Source: Brachyhypopomus gauderio
Taxonomy: Eukaryota; Chordata; Actinopteri; Gymnotiformes; Hypopomidae
Reading direction: 5' to 3'
NCBI RefSeq assembly: GCF_052324685.1
Contig: NW_027506916.1
Span: forward strand, 269,568 to 333,567
Length of the DNA: 64,000 nucleotides
Shown: positions 53,495-64,000 of the stretch, piece by piece
Layout: the number at the start of each line of letters is the position of its first letter
How positions within the stretch are numbered: position 1 is the stretch's first letter
Position numbers and translations under genes: made by a program
Notes under the pieces: generated by a model
Seen by the model: only the letters and a program-made list of their open reading frames with translations
The model's database searches: none
What the model was told of the DNA's origin: nothing

Positions 53495-54140
53495 ACACAC
53501 ACCACGGTGCTTTATTTCACCTATAACACACACCACGGTGCGTTTTACACCCATCACACACACCACGGTGCGTTTTACACCCATCACACACACCACGGTG
53601 CGTTTTACACCTATCACACACACCACGGTGCGTTTTACACCCATCACACACACCACGGTGCCTGATTACATCACACACACCAGGGTGTGTTTTACACCTA
53701 TCGCACACACCACGGTGCCTGATTACACTTATCACACACACCACGGTGCGTTTTACACCCATCACACACACCACGGTGCCTGATTACACTTATCACACAC
53801 ACCACGGTGCGTTTTACACCCATCACACACACCACGGTGCCTGATTACACTTATCACACACACCACGGTGCGTTTTACACCCATCACACACACCACGGTG
53901 CGTTTTACACCCATCACACACACCACGGTGCCTGATTACACTTATCACACACACCACGGTGCGTTTTACACCCATCACACACACCACGGTGCGTTTTACA
54001 CCCATCACACACACCACGGTGCCTGATTACACTTATCACACACACCACGGTGCGTTTTACACCCATCACACACACCACGGTGCGTTTTACACCCATCACA
54101 CACACCACGGTGCGTTTTACACTCATCACACACACCACTC
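53495..54140. repeat. 30-bp minisatellite upstream of asic4 exon 2
   Basis: About 21 units of CACCACGGTGCGTTTTACAC + CCATCACACA, alternating with a CCTGATTACACTTATCACAC variant. It ends about 12 nt from the exon 2 acceptor. Confidence 0.95.
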
Positions 54141-54239
54141 TTGCTTTTCACTTCTTCCAAGACGTCCATTAACAGGCCTGTTTAAGGGTTACATTAAACC
54201 CTTAAGGGTTAAGGGTTAAGGGTTTTGAGAAAATGCAAT

Positions 54240-54760
54240 GGCATTATTGTACGGAAAGAAAAGAGAAGAATAAAGAGAGGAGAGAGAGAGGAGAAGGAGG
54301 CGAGAGAGGGAAGAAGAGGAGAGGAAAGAGGAGAGGAGATCTGTAGTTCTGATTATGAATAGACAACAATCCCTTATTCACTGTTGTGTCCTGATTGTAG
54401 AAGTTGACTGATAGAATAGAACTAATGCTAAGTGTAGAGTAGAGAGGAGCATAAATAAGAGTAGAGTATATAAAGTATGAGTAGAGGGTATATTAAGTAT
54501 GAGTAGAGAGTATAGATTAAGTAAGAGTAGAGTAGAGAGTAGACTGGGGGTTCAGGGGTGAGACTGATTGTTGAGGTAATAGGAGTAGAGAGTGTTGAGG
54601 TAATAGGAGTAGAGAGTGTTGAGGTAATAGGAGTAGAGAGTGAGGTAATAGGAGTAGAGAGTGTTGAGGTAATAGGAGTAGAGAGTGAGGTAATAGGAGT
54701 AGAGAGTGTTGAGGTAATAGGAGTAGAGAGTGTTGAGGTAATAGTATTGAGGTAAATGAA
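54240..54760. repeat. GA-rich tract and TTGAGGTAATAGGAGTAGAG minisatellite
   Basis: Purine-rich AGAGGAGAG sequence to about 54340, loose AGTAGAGTA phrases, then eight units of 21-24 bp at 54572-54745. Confidence 0.9.
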
Positions 54761-54841
54761 AGCCGAGCATTAATTAAAAACAGAAAATCTCATTTAAAAA
54801 ACAACAAAACCCCTGCAGCAAGCCTGTTGGCAGTCTCTACC

Positions 54842-55239
<398 letters not shown>

Positions 55240-55547
55240 TCTCCCAGGCATTGTCCTATCATTCTACATGAGTTAACATGTTTTTCTCAGATCCTAAGTT
55301 CCCGCCCCTCTCAAGCCCCACCCCTCTCAGGCCCCGCCTCCCTCCTGGGTTTAGAGCACTTTCACTCCCACAGCCAGAGGCACTGAGAGCACAGCACTGT
55401 CCCCAGGGTCTCATGTTCACTCTGAGTGACTGAGTGGGAGAGTCACTGCAGGGTGACCTTCACACAGACCCTCTCCATGATAAAACACGATGGGTCAGGT
55501 CCTGTTGAAGCTTGGCACTCCCTGTAAGAGAGACTGACTGCCACCCA

Positions 55548-55638
<91 letters not shown>

Positions 55639-56020
55639 TCTTGGTTGTCTCTTTTGTTCACTTCACTTCCTCTTGCTGTGTTTTTTGAGCATTTTCCATT
55701 TGCAAAAACTGTGTGTCTGGTCACATTTGAATGTTGTCAATTTTCATTCTTATTCGGTGATTAGGACATTTTGTAACACTAGATGAGAAGCTCCTCCCCT
55801 CCCATTGAATATTATTTTGAGCTCAGGCCAATCAGTGGCTACATACACTCCATCTTTACATCTGTGATTAACATACGTGTTGAACTGACATTTGTCATAT
55901 CAGTCATGTGCTTCATTTCTGAGTTTACAGGAAGATGAGGCGGCATGACTCCATGTTTAAATTAGGGTTACTTATAATTAGGGATAGTTTTAATTAGGGT
56001 TAATTATAATTAGGATCAAG
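55240..56020. other. Intergenic, no gene seen
   Basis: A (TA)n then (AC)n pair lies at about 55549-55637. The asic4 first exon was looked for on the - strand and not found. Confidence 0.5.
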
Positions 56021-56021
56021 C

Positions 56022-56454
56022 TGTAAGGGCTGGCTGCAGCGTCATACCACCACCGGCCACCAGAGGGAGCCAACGAGCCAAACGAGCTACACCTGCTTTA
56101 TAAGCAGCTCCCTCTAAGATACCAGTTGCTGAACTATTGGTCAGTGTTCTGGTGTATGAGACAGCCGGTATCTTTTGGTGGAAGTTTCTGGATTTGCTCT
56201 CCAGCCTCTTGTTCCTTTTCTCTTTAGTCCCTCTCTCTATGGATTAGGGTTAGCTTTCCTAATCGGTTATAATTCTTACTTTTTTGTTACTAATTGTATA
56301 TTTTATTTAACGATAAACAAACAGACAAGTTTGTTCTCTCTTCTCCCAGTTTCATTTTGTCTTCTTTTGTTGGAGAGTTTATTTCTGTTTTTTCTCTACC
56401 CTAAACCCCTGTGGTGGCTCATGCTGTTCTTCCCTGGTTAGCCACCACGTTACA
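56022..56454 (+). mobile_element. Solo LTR, 433 bp
   Basis: Starts TGTAAGGGC and ends ACCACGTTACA, flanked by CAAGC (56017-56021) and AAAGC (56455-56459), a 5-bp duplication with one mismatch. TTTATAAGCAG at about 56098 looks like the LTR TATA box. Length and end sequences resemble the LTR at 48679-49114. Confidence 0.65.
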
Positions 56455-56499
56455 AAAGCATGTAGCACGGGAAGAGCTAGAGCTGAACCTGTACGTGGG

Positions 56500-56595
56500 T
56501 CAGCTCCATTAGCTCAGTGGGTTGAGCAAGGTTCTCCCAGTGACACTTCGCAACACATAGACATATGGAGTTCAAACCCTGTGTTGGGAAGCCTT
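56500..56595 (+). other. tRNA-like polymerase III boxes
   Basis: TTAGCTCAGTGGGTTGAGCA resembles an A box/D-arm, and GGAGTTCAAACCCTG about 50 nt later resembles a B box/T-arm. The sequence does not fold into a convincing tRNA, so this may be a tRNA pseudogene or SINE head. Confidence 0.3.
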
Positions 56596-56785
56596 CTTGT
56601 TGTGAAACTTAAATGTTAACATGTCATGTATTCCACTTTGAAAATTAAATATTCAAACTTAAATTTTGCATTCCATTCATAATAAACGGCCTTCCATACA
56701 TTACTAAGGCCCTTTATACCATTCTTAAACCTGGGATCACTGCTTGTGGCTATATATTTTTTAACTTTGTTAATAGCAATTGAAA

Positions 56786-57390
56786 TTCCATCCATCCATC
56801 CATCCATTGTGGTCCACTTATCGCTTATTCGGGTCGCGGGGGCAGTAGCCTAAGCAAAGAGGCCCAGGCTTCCCTCTCTCCAGTGGGGAATCCCAGGCAT
56901 TCCCAGGACAGCAGAGCGATATAATCTCTCCAGTGTGTCTTGGGTCTTCTCTGGGGTCTCCTCCCAGTTGGACATGCCCTGAACGCATCACCACGAAGAC
57001 ACCCAGGGGACATCCGGACAAGATGTCCGAACCACCTCAACTGGCTCCTCTCTACATGGAGGGGCAGTGACTCTACTTCGAGTCTCTCCTGGATGACTGA
57101 ACTCCTCACCTTATCTCTAAGGGAGAGCCCAGAAACCCTGCAGAGGAAACTTATTTCAGCCACTTGTATATGAGATCTCATTCTTGAATGCCTTCTCCAA
57201 ATTCACAAAACACATGTGGACTGGTTGAGCTCCCACACGCCCTCTAGACGCTGATCCAGTGTTCCACCACCAGGACGGAACCACATCATTCCTCTTGAAA
57301 CCGAGATTCGACTATCGAGTGGATTCTCTTCTCCAGCACCGCTGTGTAGACCTTACCGGGGAGATGAGTGTGATCTCTAGTAGATGGTAA
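56786..57390 (-). mobile_element. Internally deleted non-LTR retrotransposon 3' end (RTE-like)
   Basis: On the - strand 57181-56825 reads LRWFGHLVRMSPGCL, FRACPTGRRPQRRPKTHWRD and SLLRLLPPRPE, the familiar C-terminus of a fish LINE ORF. Upstream (57390-57190) matches reverse transcriptase of the same family (QRLEGVWELNQST, then a CFVNLEKAF-type motif). The domain core between them is missing. The 3' tail is (ATGG)n at 56786-56808. Confidence 0.8.
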
Positions 57391-57536
57391 CTGTATATGC
57401 ATTTTGTACATACAATGAAATACTCATTTACAAAAACTTGCCCCTTTAAATATATTGTTAACAGCAATAAGAACTGGTGTATGCACTGTAAAGCAATTTA
57501 AAAGTTCTGAGAATCAGGTAAACTTTGTAGCACAAA

Positions 57537-57569
57537 CACACACACACATACTCATGCATGCGCACACAT

Positions 57570-57625
<56 letters not shown>

Positions 57626-57735
57626 CACATCCCCTCGAGCCTCCTTCCTCTATACTTGGCCAGCTGCCAATCAGGTCTGTCAATGCAGAGTTGCTCCGTG
57701 TGTGTGTGTACATGTGTGTGTGTGTGTGTGTGTAT
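57537..57735. repeat. Paired (AC)n and (GT)n microsatellites
   Basis: (AC)n at about 57537-57623 and (GT)n at about 57699-57733 in opposite sense, so the pair could form a hairpin. Confidence 0.9.
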
Positions 57736-57739
57736 AGGG

Positions 57740-58680
57740 TCTGGTGCACCCATCTGCCCACATGCGTGAGTTTGTTTAGTTTGCCATGAGCTCACGTTCA
57801 CCTGTTTCATTTTCTGCTCGACTGCGTTTGGAGGTAATGACGCTGTAGAACGTTCTGGGTCTCTCCCACAGCGCTCTCTGCTCCTGCTGTGTGCCATGAA
57901 TGCACAGCGTCGTACTTAATAATCAGCATGATTGATTCCCCGACGAGTTCCTGGCCTCTGCATCCCGCTGACGTCCTGTGCCACAAAGGCCATCCTGGCT
58001 TCTCTTTCCTGTCATCACGATTCTACAGTGCTCTAATCGTTATTCAGTTTTAGACAGTGTTTGAAATATTTAAGTTAATGACAAACGGACCACTATATCA
58101 AATTGTGCCAATTTACATGCAGAAACGTCATTTTTGCTCCTAGGTGAACCTTAGAAATATTGGTTATGGCAATTCTCCAAACAGCCAGTAAATAGCAAGG
58201 TGATAAAAATGATTGTGATCAAAAAAAGTGTGATTTCTGAAGTTAAAAAATGACTTCACTCTAACGGGAACTCTCATTTTCGCATTTAAAACAACACCAA
58301 CAATAATAAAAAACACTAACAACATGTCCTGTCTCGTGACTGTCTGGCTGCAAGCCTTTGCTTAGAGAAGTTATGGGAAGGCAGCAAAACTCTATTGTCT
58401 TTACAGTTATCTTTTACAAATGTTAGAGCTTGAAATATGAAAAACATCACAGAATAAATGTTAAATGAAGTCCAGTCACAAACACAAAGATCCTTGAGTC
58501 TGAGTTGAATTCCTGCAAAGAGCTGCCAGGAGTGTAAATTTATATTAAACTTAGTCTCATCACCACCTTACTGTTAGCAAAGCTGCGTGAACAATGTAGC
58601 TTTCAGATTATATCAGATATGATCTGTTACTGTAACTTCAACTTGTAACTTCAAATTTGGTGCTCCATTATAGCCACACG
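57740..58680. other. Intergenic, no gene seen
   Basis: Unique-looking, moderately AT-rich. No exon of asic4 or another gene was recognised. Confidence 0.4.
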
Positions 58681-58683
58681 TTC

Positions 58684-58702
58684 ACACACACACACACACA
58701 CA

Positions 58703-58782
<80 letters not shown>
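58684..58782. repeat. (AC)n microsatellite
   Basis: About 48 AC dinucleotides with one CTC interruption. Confidence 0.95.
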
Positions 58783-58784
<2 letters not shown>

Positions 58785-59530
58785 TGCTCAACACCTTCCC
58801 TTTGTCAAAGAACAATCGCTGATTCCCAGAAGACGAGACCACACGGCATAAGTGAGAAACATGTTCATTCTTCATGTGCTCAGAACCCCGTTTATTGTTG
58901 TGTGTGTGCGTGTGTGTGCACGTATGTGTACAGTATGTGTGTGTGTTGTTTGGAGTGTATACTATGAAGTGGGTCGACAGAACTCAACAAAGATATATGA
59001 CAGTCAGTGTGTGTGCACACTACTGGTGGAGTCATGCATCACACGCACAATGATACAAACCACATGCACATACAAACATTATTTACACATACATTACACT
59101 TTTTACATATACATTAACTTACACCTGCGTAAAACTGTACATGCACTTGCACTAGGCTTGTATGTAAGTAGGTGCGTGTGTGTAGATAAATTTAGCATGC
59201 CTGGAAGGCATCGTAACAATGCGTAGTGATCCGACATTTGTGTTGAGTCGCAAACAGGCTAAAACGGCCTTACTATATAAGACATCCTGATGAGTTAATA
59301 AGGTCTGATGAGTTATGGACATCTGAAAGATTACAGAGTATTGATCGGTCAAAGCTCCAATTAGAAATGATAAAATATGTGCTACTTTACTTTAGTAAAT
59401 GTTCGCAATAAACGTCACTGGCACTGGGAGTGTGTTCTAAAAACTGATTAGATATATGTTCTGAACATTTCTTCCCCCACACGTCTACCCTGACCTCTTT
59501 CTTTACCATCCCCACCCACCCCCTCTCAAC
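58783..59530. other. Intergenic, no gene seen
   Basis: Loose TGTGTG phrases near 58900-58950. No exon supported. Confidence 0.4.
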
Positions 59531-59548
59531 CGTGTGTGTGCGTGTGTG

Positions 59549-59614
<66 letters not shown>
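59531..59614. repeat. (GT)n microsatellite
   Basis: About 41 GT dinucleotides with two GC interruptions. Confidence 0.95.
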
Positions 59615-59615
<1 letters not shown>

Positions 59616-59919
59616 TTGTAAGTTTAAATTGAAGCATTAAAATAATTGTCCCTATAATCTCAGCTTGCTTCAGGCAACATTTTGACCAAGTCCTATTCCA
59701 CTTAATCAGAGCAGATATATATCATGTGCTCCAGTAAACCAGCAAATAATTTCATTTTTGAATTGACCATGCACACCAGGCGGTAAAACTGGGTGAGTTT
59801 ACCACCCTAACCCTAACCTTAACCCTACCCCAACCCCAAAACCTAACCATCCCCCTCCACCAGTCCTAAAACCTAACCTATGCCCTTTCATATTCCAAAT
59901 ATAACCTATCCTTCCCCTC

Positions 59920-60640
59920 CCCTAGCCCCTAACTTAGCCTGCTCCCCTCCCCCAACCCCTGACTTAACCTACTCCCCTCCCCCAGCCCCTAACTTAACCT
60001 ACTCCCCTCCCCCAGCCCCTAACTTAACCTACTCCCCTCCCCCAACCCCTGACTTAACCTACTCCCCTCCCCCAGCCCCTGACTTAACCTACTCCCCTCC
60101 CCCAGCCCCTAACTTAACCTACTCCCCTCCCCCAGCCCCTGACTTAACCTACTCCCCTCCCCCAACCCCTGACTTAACCTACTCCCCTCCCCCAGCCCCT
60201 AACTTAACCTACTCCCCTCCCCCAACCCCTGACTTAACCTACTCCACTCCCCCAGCCCCTGACTTAACCTACTCCCCTCCCCCAGCCCCTGACTTAACCT
60301 ACTCCCCTCCCCCAACCCCTGACTTAACCTACTCCCCTCCCCCAACCCCTGACTTAACCTATTCCCCTCCCCCAGCCCCTAACTTAACCTACTCCCCTCC
60401 CCCAGCCCCTAACTTAACCTACTCCCCTCCCCCAACCCCTGACTTAACCTATTCCCCTCCCCCAACCCCTGACTTAACCTACTCCCCTCCCCCAACCCCT
60501 GACTTAACCTATTCCCCTCCCCCAACCCCTGACTTAACCTACTCCCCTCCCCCAGCCCCTAACTTAACCTACTCCCCTCCCCCAACCCCTAACTTAACCT
60601 ACTCCCCTCCCCCAGCCCTTGACTTAACCTACTCCCCATA
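59920..60640. repeat. 30-bp C-rich minisatellite, 24 copies
   Basis: The unit reads CCCCTRACTTAACCTACTCC + CCTCCCCCAR. It is a multiple of three, so a 286-codon Pro/Thr/Ser frame crosses it. Telomere-like ACCCTAACC phrases lie on both sides (59800-59830, 60755-60800), from which it probably arose. Confidence 0.95.
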
Positions 60641-60649
60641 CCGTCCCTC

Positions 60650-61100
60650 AGGTTTTAACGCCACACTTCTCCCCGGGCTGCCAGCTACATCCCTCCAAGA
60701 CCTACTCTACCTGTGTGCCTGTGCACATAAAGGCTTTTAACCCTTTTATTAGAAACCCTAATCCCAAAACCTAACCCTAAACCCTAACATTAACCCTAAC
60801 AATTACTCTACCACCCAGTCACACAATACACACACACAGACACGCGCACACACACTCTGTGCAGTACACACGACAACTGAAGTGTGGACTGAGGACTTTG
60901 GTGAAGCGCTTCAGTGTATGAATGCACAGGAGTGTTAGGGTAAGGTTTAACTCAGAGTTCCTCCCTCTGCCCGATTTTGTTCCACTGTTAACATGATTGA
61001 GTAAGAGGTGAACATGGCAATTATGTTGAGCAACTTGAACACACACTGAATTTCCCGCTGGTCCAGAAATATAATCTGAAATCCATTTGCTATGTGCCTT
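60650..61100. other. Intergenic, no gene seen
   Basis: Short CCCTAA phrases near 60760-60800 and a CA-rich patch near 60827-60855. No exon supported. Confidence 0.4.
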
Positions 61101-61290
61101 TTTACATTTACATTTATGGCATTTGGCAGACGCCCTTATCCAGAGCGACTTACATTTTTATCTCATTTTTTATACAAGTGAGCAATTGAGGGTCAGGTGC
61201 CTTGCTCAGGGGAACCTCAGTCATGGCCTGGGGATCGAACCTGCGACCCTCCGGTCACAAGACCAGTTCCTTAACCACCAGGCCATGACA
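61101..61290 (-). mobile_element. tRNA-derived SINE
   Basis: Reverse-strand copy of the family at 10186-10391: L2-like tail at 61101-61160, CTTGCTCAGGGGAACCTCAG block near 61200, B box (GGTTCGATCCCC inverted) near 61230 and head CATGGCCTGGTGGTTAAGG at 61290. Confidence 0.88.
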
Positions 61291-61719
61291 GGCCATTAGC
61301 TTTGAATATCTGCCTCCTTCCACCATGGCGGAAACCCGTGACCCGTTAGTGAACCACATTGGTCACCTTGGAGTTTTCAGAGCACTAAAAGCACAAATTA
61401 CTTATTTGTGGTAATTTAAAATAACCACTAATCCTAAAAACTGTTGAAGGACAAGAAGAAGAAACACTGAATACATAATTCACAGCTCGCTGCTCGTGGT
61501 GCCGACCGGCCGGCTTGCAGAGCAAACTTTATATCTTTTATTGTTTTTAATCTTATAGTGTTTTTAGTGATTCTCTTAGTTTCTAAGTGTTCTATTTGCT
61601 CCTGACTCCGGTGAATACACTCTTGCCACCGTGCAACCTGTGTACTCACTAGCGCTAGCTTCTCTACAAACGCTAAGATCACAAATTACTTAAGATATGA
61701 TATGAAATTACTGGCATAT

Positions 61720-64000
61720 CCCCATCACTATGGACATTTACAGACTCCTCTGGACATTACTTCTGTTGTACTTTCTCCTCTCACAAAGGGATTACTTCCA
61801 CCAATGGATTACATATCCCCGTCAACCAGCTCATTGTTTACTCCAGAGAGTTCCTGCTGTAGCTCGGCATAAAAAATCAACACACCATCAATACAGACTC
61901 TATTCCCGAGAAAATACTCCTTAAGGATTCATCTCACCATAATAACTCCACTCACCACAATCAGAAAGTAACCAGAACAAAAAGGCGGAATCAGAGCCAG
62001 ACTAAAGCGGGAGACATGTACACAACAGCCGCTCAGCAAACGTGCGCTCACTCCATAACAAGTTAGATGAGCTACAAGCTCACTATGCACCACAGACATC
62101 AAACTATTGGCTGTCTCTCTCCGCCCCTACTATGTCCCTAGGGAATTTCCACAGCTATGTCTCATCCTGGTCTACATTCATCCCAGAGCTAATGATGCTA
62201 CTGCTACGGAACATATCACAAACTCACTGAATAAGATGGAAACATGGAACACATCTCCACCGATGCACATAAATGTATCCTGGGTGACCACTGCTTCCCT
62301 GGTAAAGCCTTCAAAGGCTTTCAGCAATATATTACATGTACCACACATATGGGGAAGACACTTGAAAAATGTTTTGGGTCAGTCCCAAATGCATACAGGC
62401 CGGTTGCTCTCCCCCCTCTGGGCTCTGCTGAACTTGTTCCAACATACATTCCAGCCATAAGAAGAGTTAAGAAAGTTGTGCGTAACATCAGGCAGAGGAC
62501 CAAAGACAGTATCTTGGCTCTCCAGGGATGTTTTGAATCAACAGACTGGACCAACCTGTCAAAAACATGGTGGCTGTGAACACTGTCACCAACCACTGCC
62601 CCGACACCATCCATGTAGATGGCAGCAGCCTTACTCCCCCCCCCCCCCCCCCCCCAATGACCTCAACCGCTTCTACAGCAGGTTTGAGAAAGATAATTCG
62701 ACCCAGCTGGAAGAGATCAAGATTACACTCAAATCTACAAGCATGCATTTACCTTCTGCATTGCTGAGGTGACGAGAGCCCTGAAGAGGACCAGAGAGAC
62801 CAGCTCACCTGGCCTGGATAACATCAGTGGTCGTGTGCTGCACAGAACAGTTAAGTGGCTTTTTTTTTTACCCTGTTCCAAAGCACCCTTGACAGTTGCA
62901 CAGTCCCACAGCTATGGAAATACTCAACAGTCATTCCTATCCCCAAGAAGAGTACAGCCAAGTTACTCAATAACTTCAGACCTGTGGCTCTCACCTTCGT
63001 TGTGATGAAAGCATGGAGAGGATTGTTAAACATCACATCATCAACATCACCAACTGACAGATAGACCCTCTCGAGTTTGCTTATCACAAAACTCACATCC
63101 TGGCCCACAAACTTTCATCCCACTTTTACTTGGAGAATCAGGTTATTCTGTGATTACTGGAGTTTTTAATCAGAGAGAGTGCTGGTCAAAAATGTCTATT
63201 CCAACCAACTACACACATCCACTGGTTCTCCTTTTCTCTGCTCTTCATCCTGTACACAGACGACTGCAGATCCACTCAACCCAGTTCTTTCCTGGTCAAG
63301 TATGCAGACGATACAGTTCTCCTGTCCATGTTGTCGGGCCCATCACAGTCCCATGGTGCAGCCCTCCAGGGGTTTGTTGACTTGTGTGACAACTTATGTC
63401 TTGAGCTGAATGTCAGCAAAACCAAGGTGATAACCTTCTCCAAAAAACAGCTGGTGCCGGCTTCTTCAGTCACCACCTCAATGCCTGTCAAACTGGTGGA
63501 GGGCTACAAATATCTGAGTACCATCTTCGATGAATTTCAGCCACCTGAAATTCTCAGCCAACATGGAGGAGATTCTCTGGAAATGTCATCAGAGACAGTA
63601 CCTCCTCAGGAAGCTCAACTCCTTGGGGTGAATATAGACATCATGCAGGCATTTTACTACTCTTTCATTGAGAGTATCACCACCTTCTCCATTACCTGCT
63701 GGTTCCACTCAACCAGTCTTTAGAACAGGAACTGCCTGCAGAGGAACATCACAATCTGTGGTGAAATCATTGGACTGCCACTCAGGAATCTGTCCACATT
63801 GTACGAACATTTAACACAGGCCAGCATACCAGATCACCCAAGACCCCTCCCACACTCTCTACACAGCGTTTGAATGGCCCTCAGGACGCCGGCTTCGTTG
63901 TCCAGCATGCAAGACACAGAGGAGAAGGGCGACCTTTGTACCCAGAGCTGTCCAACTCCTCAACTCATAACCCTTCAACTCCACCCCATAACATCAGTAT
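61720..64000 (+). mobile_element. Decayed LINE ORF2 (endonuclease and reverse transcriptase), runs off the window
   Basis: The + strand shows, in shifting frames, endonuclease pieces (VRSLHNKLDELQAHY near 62040, YIHPRANDATATEHI near 62176, HKCILGDHCF near 62266, YRPVALPPLGSAE near 62390). Reverse transcriptase pieces follow (SPGLDNISGRVL near 62808, NNFRPVALTFVVMKA near 62970, VKYADDTVLLS near 63297, LCLELNVSKTKVITF near 63397, FYYSFIESITTFSITCW near 63650). The YADD catalytic motif survives, but stops, frameshifts, a poly-C run of about 20 (62635-62655) and a deleted reverse-transcriptase core mean it is dead. The family is L2/CR1-like and differs from the element at 7030. Confidence 0.85.

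Noticed and set aside
57625..57897. 90-codon - strand frame considered as asic4 exon 1
   Set aside because: It lacks the first membrane segment and other conserved N-terminal ASIC features, and runs into a (CA)n tract.
59880..60740. 286-codon proline-rich frame resembling an extensin/collagen-like protein
   Set aside because: A 30-bp minisatellite derived from CCCTAA-like sequence. There is no coding signal outside the array.

Overview
This window is vertebrate genomic DNA, and the gene content and repeats point to a ray-finned (teleost) fish. Evidence: intron-containing wnt6 and asic4 genes, an intronless cdk5r2 gene, a mir-375 hairpin whose 22-nt mature arm ends in UUA, L2/L1/RTE-type non-LTR retrotransposons, tRNA-derived SINEs whose 3' tail matches an L2-type LINE, Tc1/mariner-like DNA transposons, solo LTRs, and a very high load of (CA)n microsatellites and minisatellites. 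There are no bacterial operons, CRISPR arrays or phage genes. Most long open frames are translations of tandem repeats.

Layout. 1-3.4 kb: intergenic, GC-rich near 1.4-2.3 kb. 3.45-4.1 kb: a GC-box/TATA promoter followed by the mir-375 hairpin on the + strand. 4.1-6.85 kb: microsatellites. 6.9-12.6 kb: a nearly complete but decayed L2-clade LINE inserted into a minisatellite and itself carrying a SINE. 13-21.4 kb: minisatellites, a truncated L2 copy (14.5-15.2 kb), a SINE and telomere-like CCCTAA tracts. 21.4-24.3 kb: non-coding, partly CpG-rich. 24.4-25.3 kb: cdk5r2 (p39, CDK5 activator) on the - strand. 26.1-29.1 kb: a truncated L1 and a Tc1/mariner element. 30.4-34.9 kb: all four coding exons of wnt6 on the - strand. 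35.9-41.4 kb: nested Tc1/mariner elements with a 2.6-kb minisatellite. 41.9-48.6 kb: minisatellites and an L2 3' fragment. 48.7-49.1 kb: a solo LTR. 49.4-53.5 kb: eight consecutive exons of asic4 on the - strand, lacking the first and last coding exons. 54-64 kb: repeats, a second solo LTR, an RTE-like fragment and a decayed LINE running off the end.

The host genes (mir-375, cdk5r2, wnt6, asic4) are neighbours in the human 2q35 region, where WNT10A, FEV and CRYBA2 also lie. I see none of those three here. That fits one of the two copies left by the teleost genome duplication after gene loss (inference). mir-375 is a neuroendocrine and islet microRNA, Cdk5r2 a neuronal kinase activator, Wnt6 a secreted signal and ASIC4 a neuronal channel-family subunit. 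They form a conserved neighbourhood, not a pathway.

The most unusual pattern is that tandem arrays begin exactly at exon edges. A 23-bp minisatellite contains the wnt6 exon 2 splice donor, a 39-bp minisatellite contains an asic4 splice donor, and a 22-bp minisatellite contains the wnt6 stop codon. In asic4 one donor GT is itself the first unit of a (GT)n run. Arrays therefore seem to have been seeded from, or extended into, functional exon boundaries, and they carry many decoy copies of those signals.
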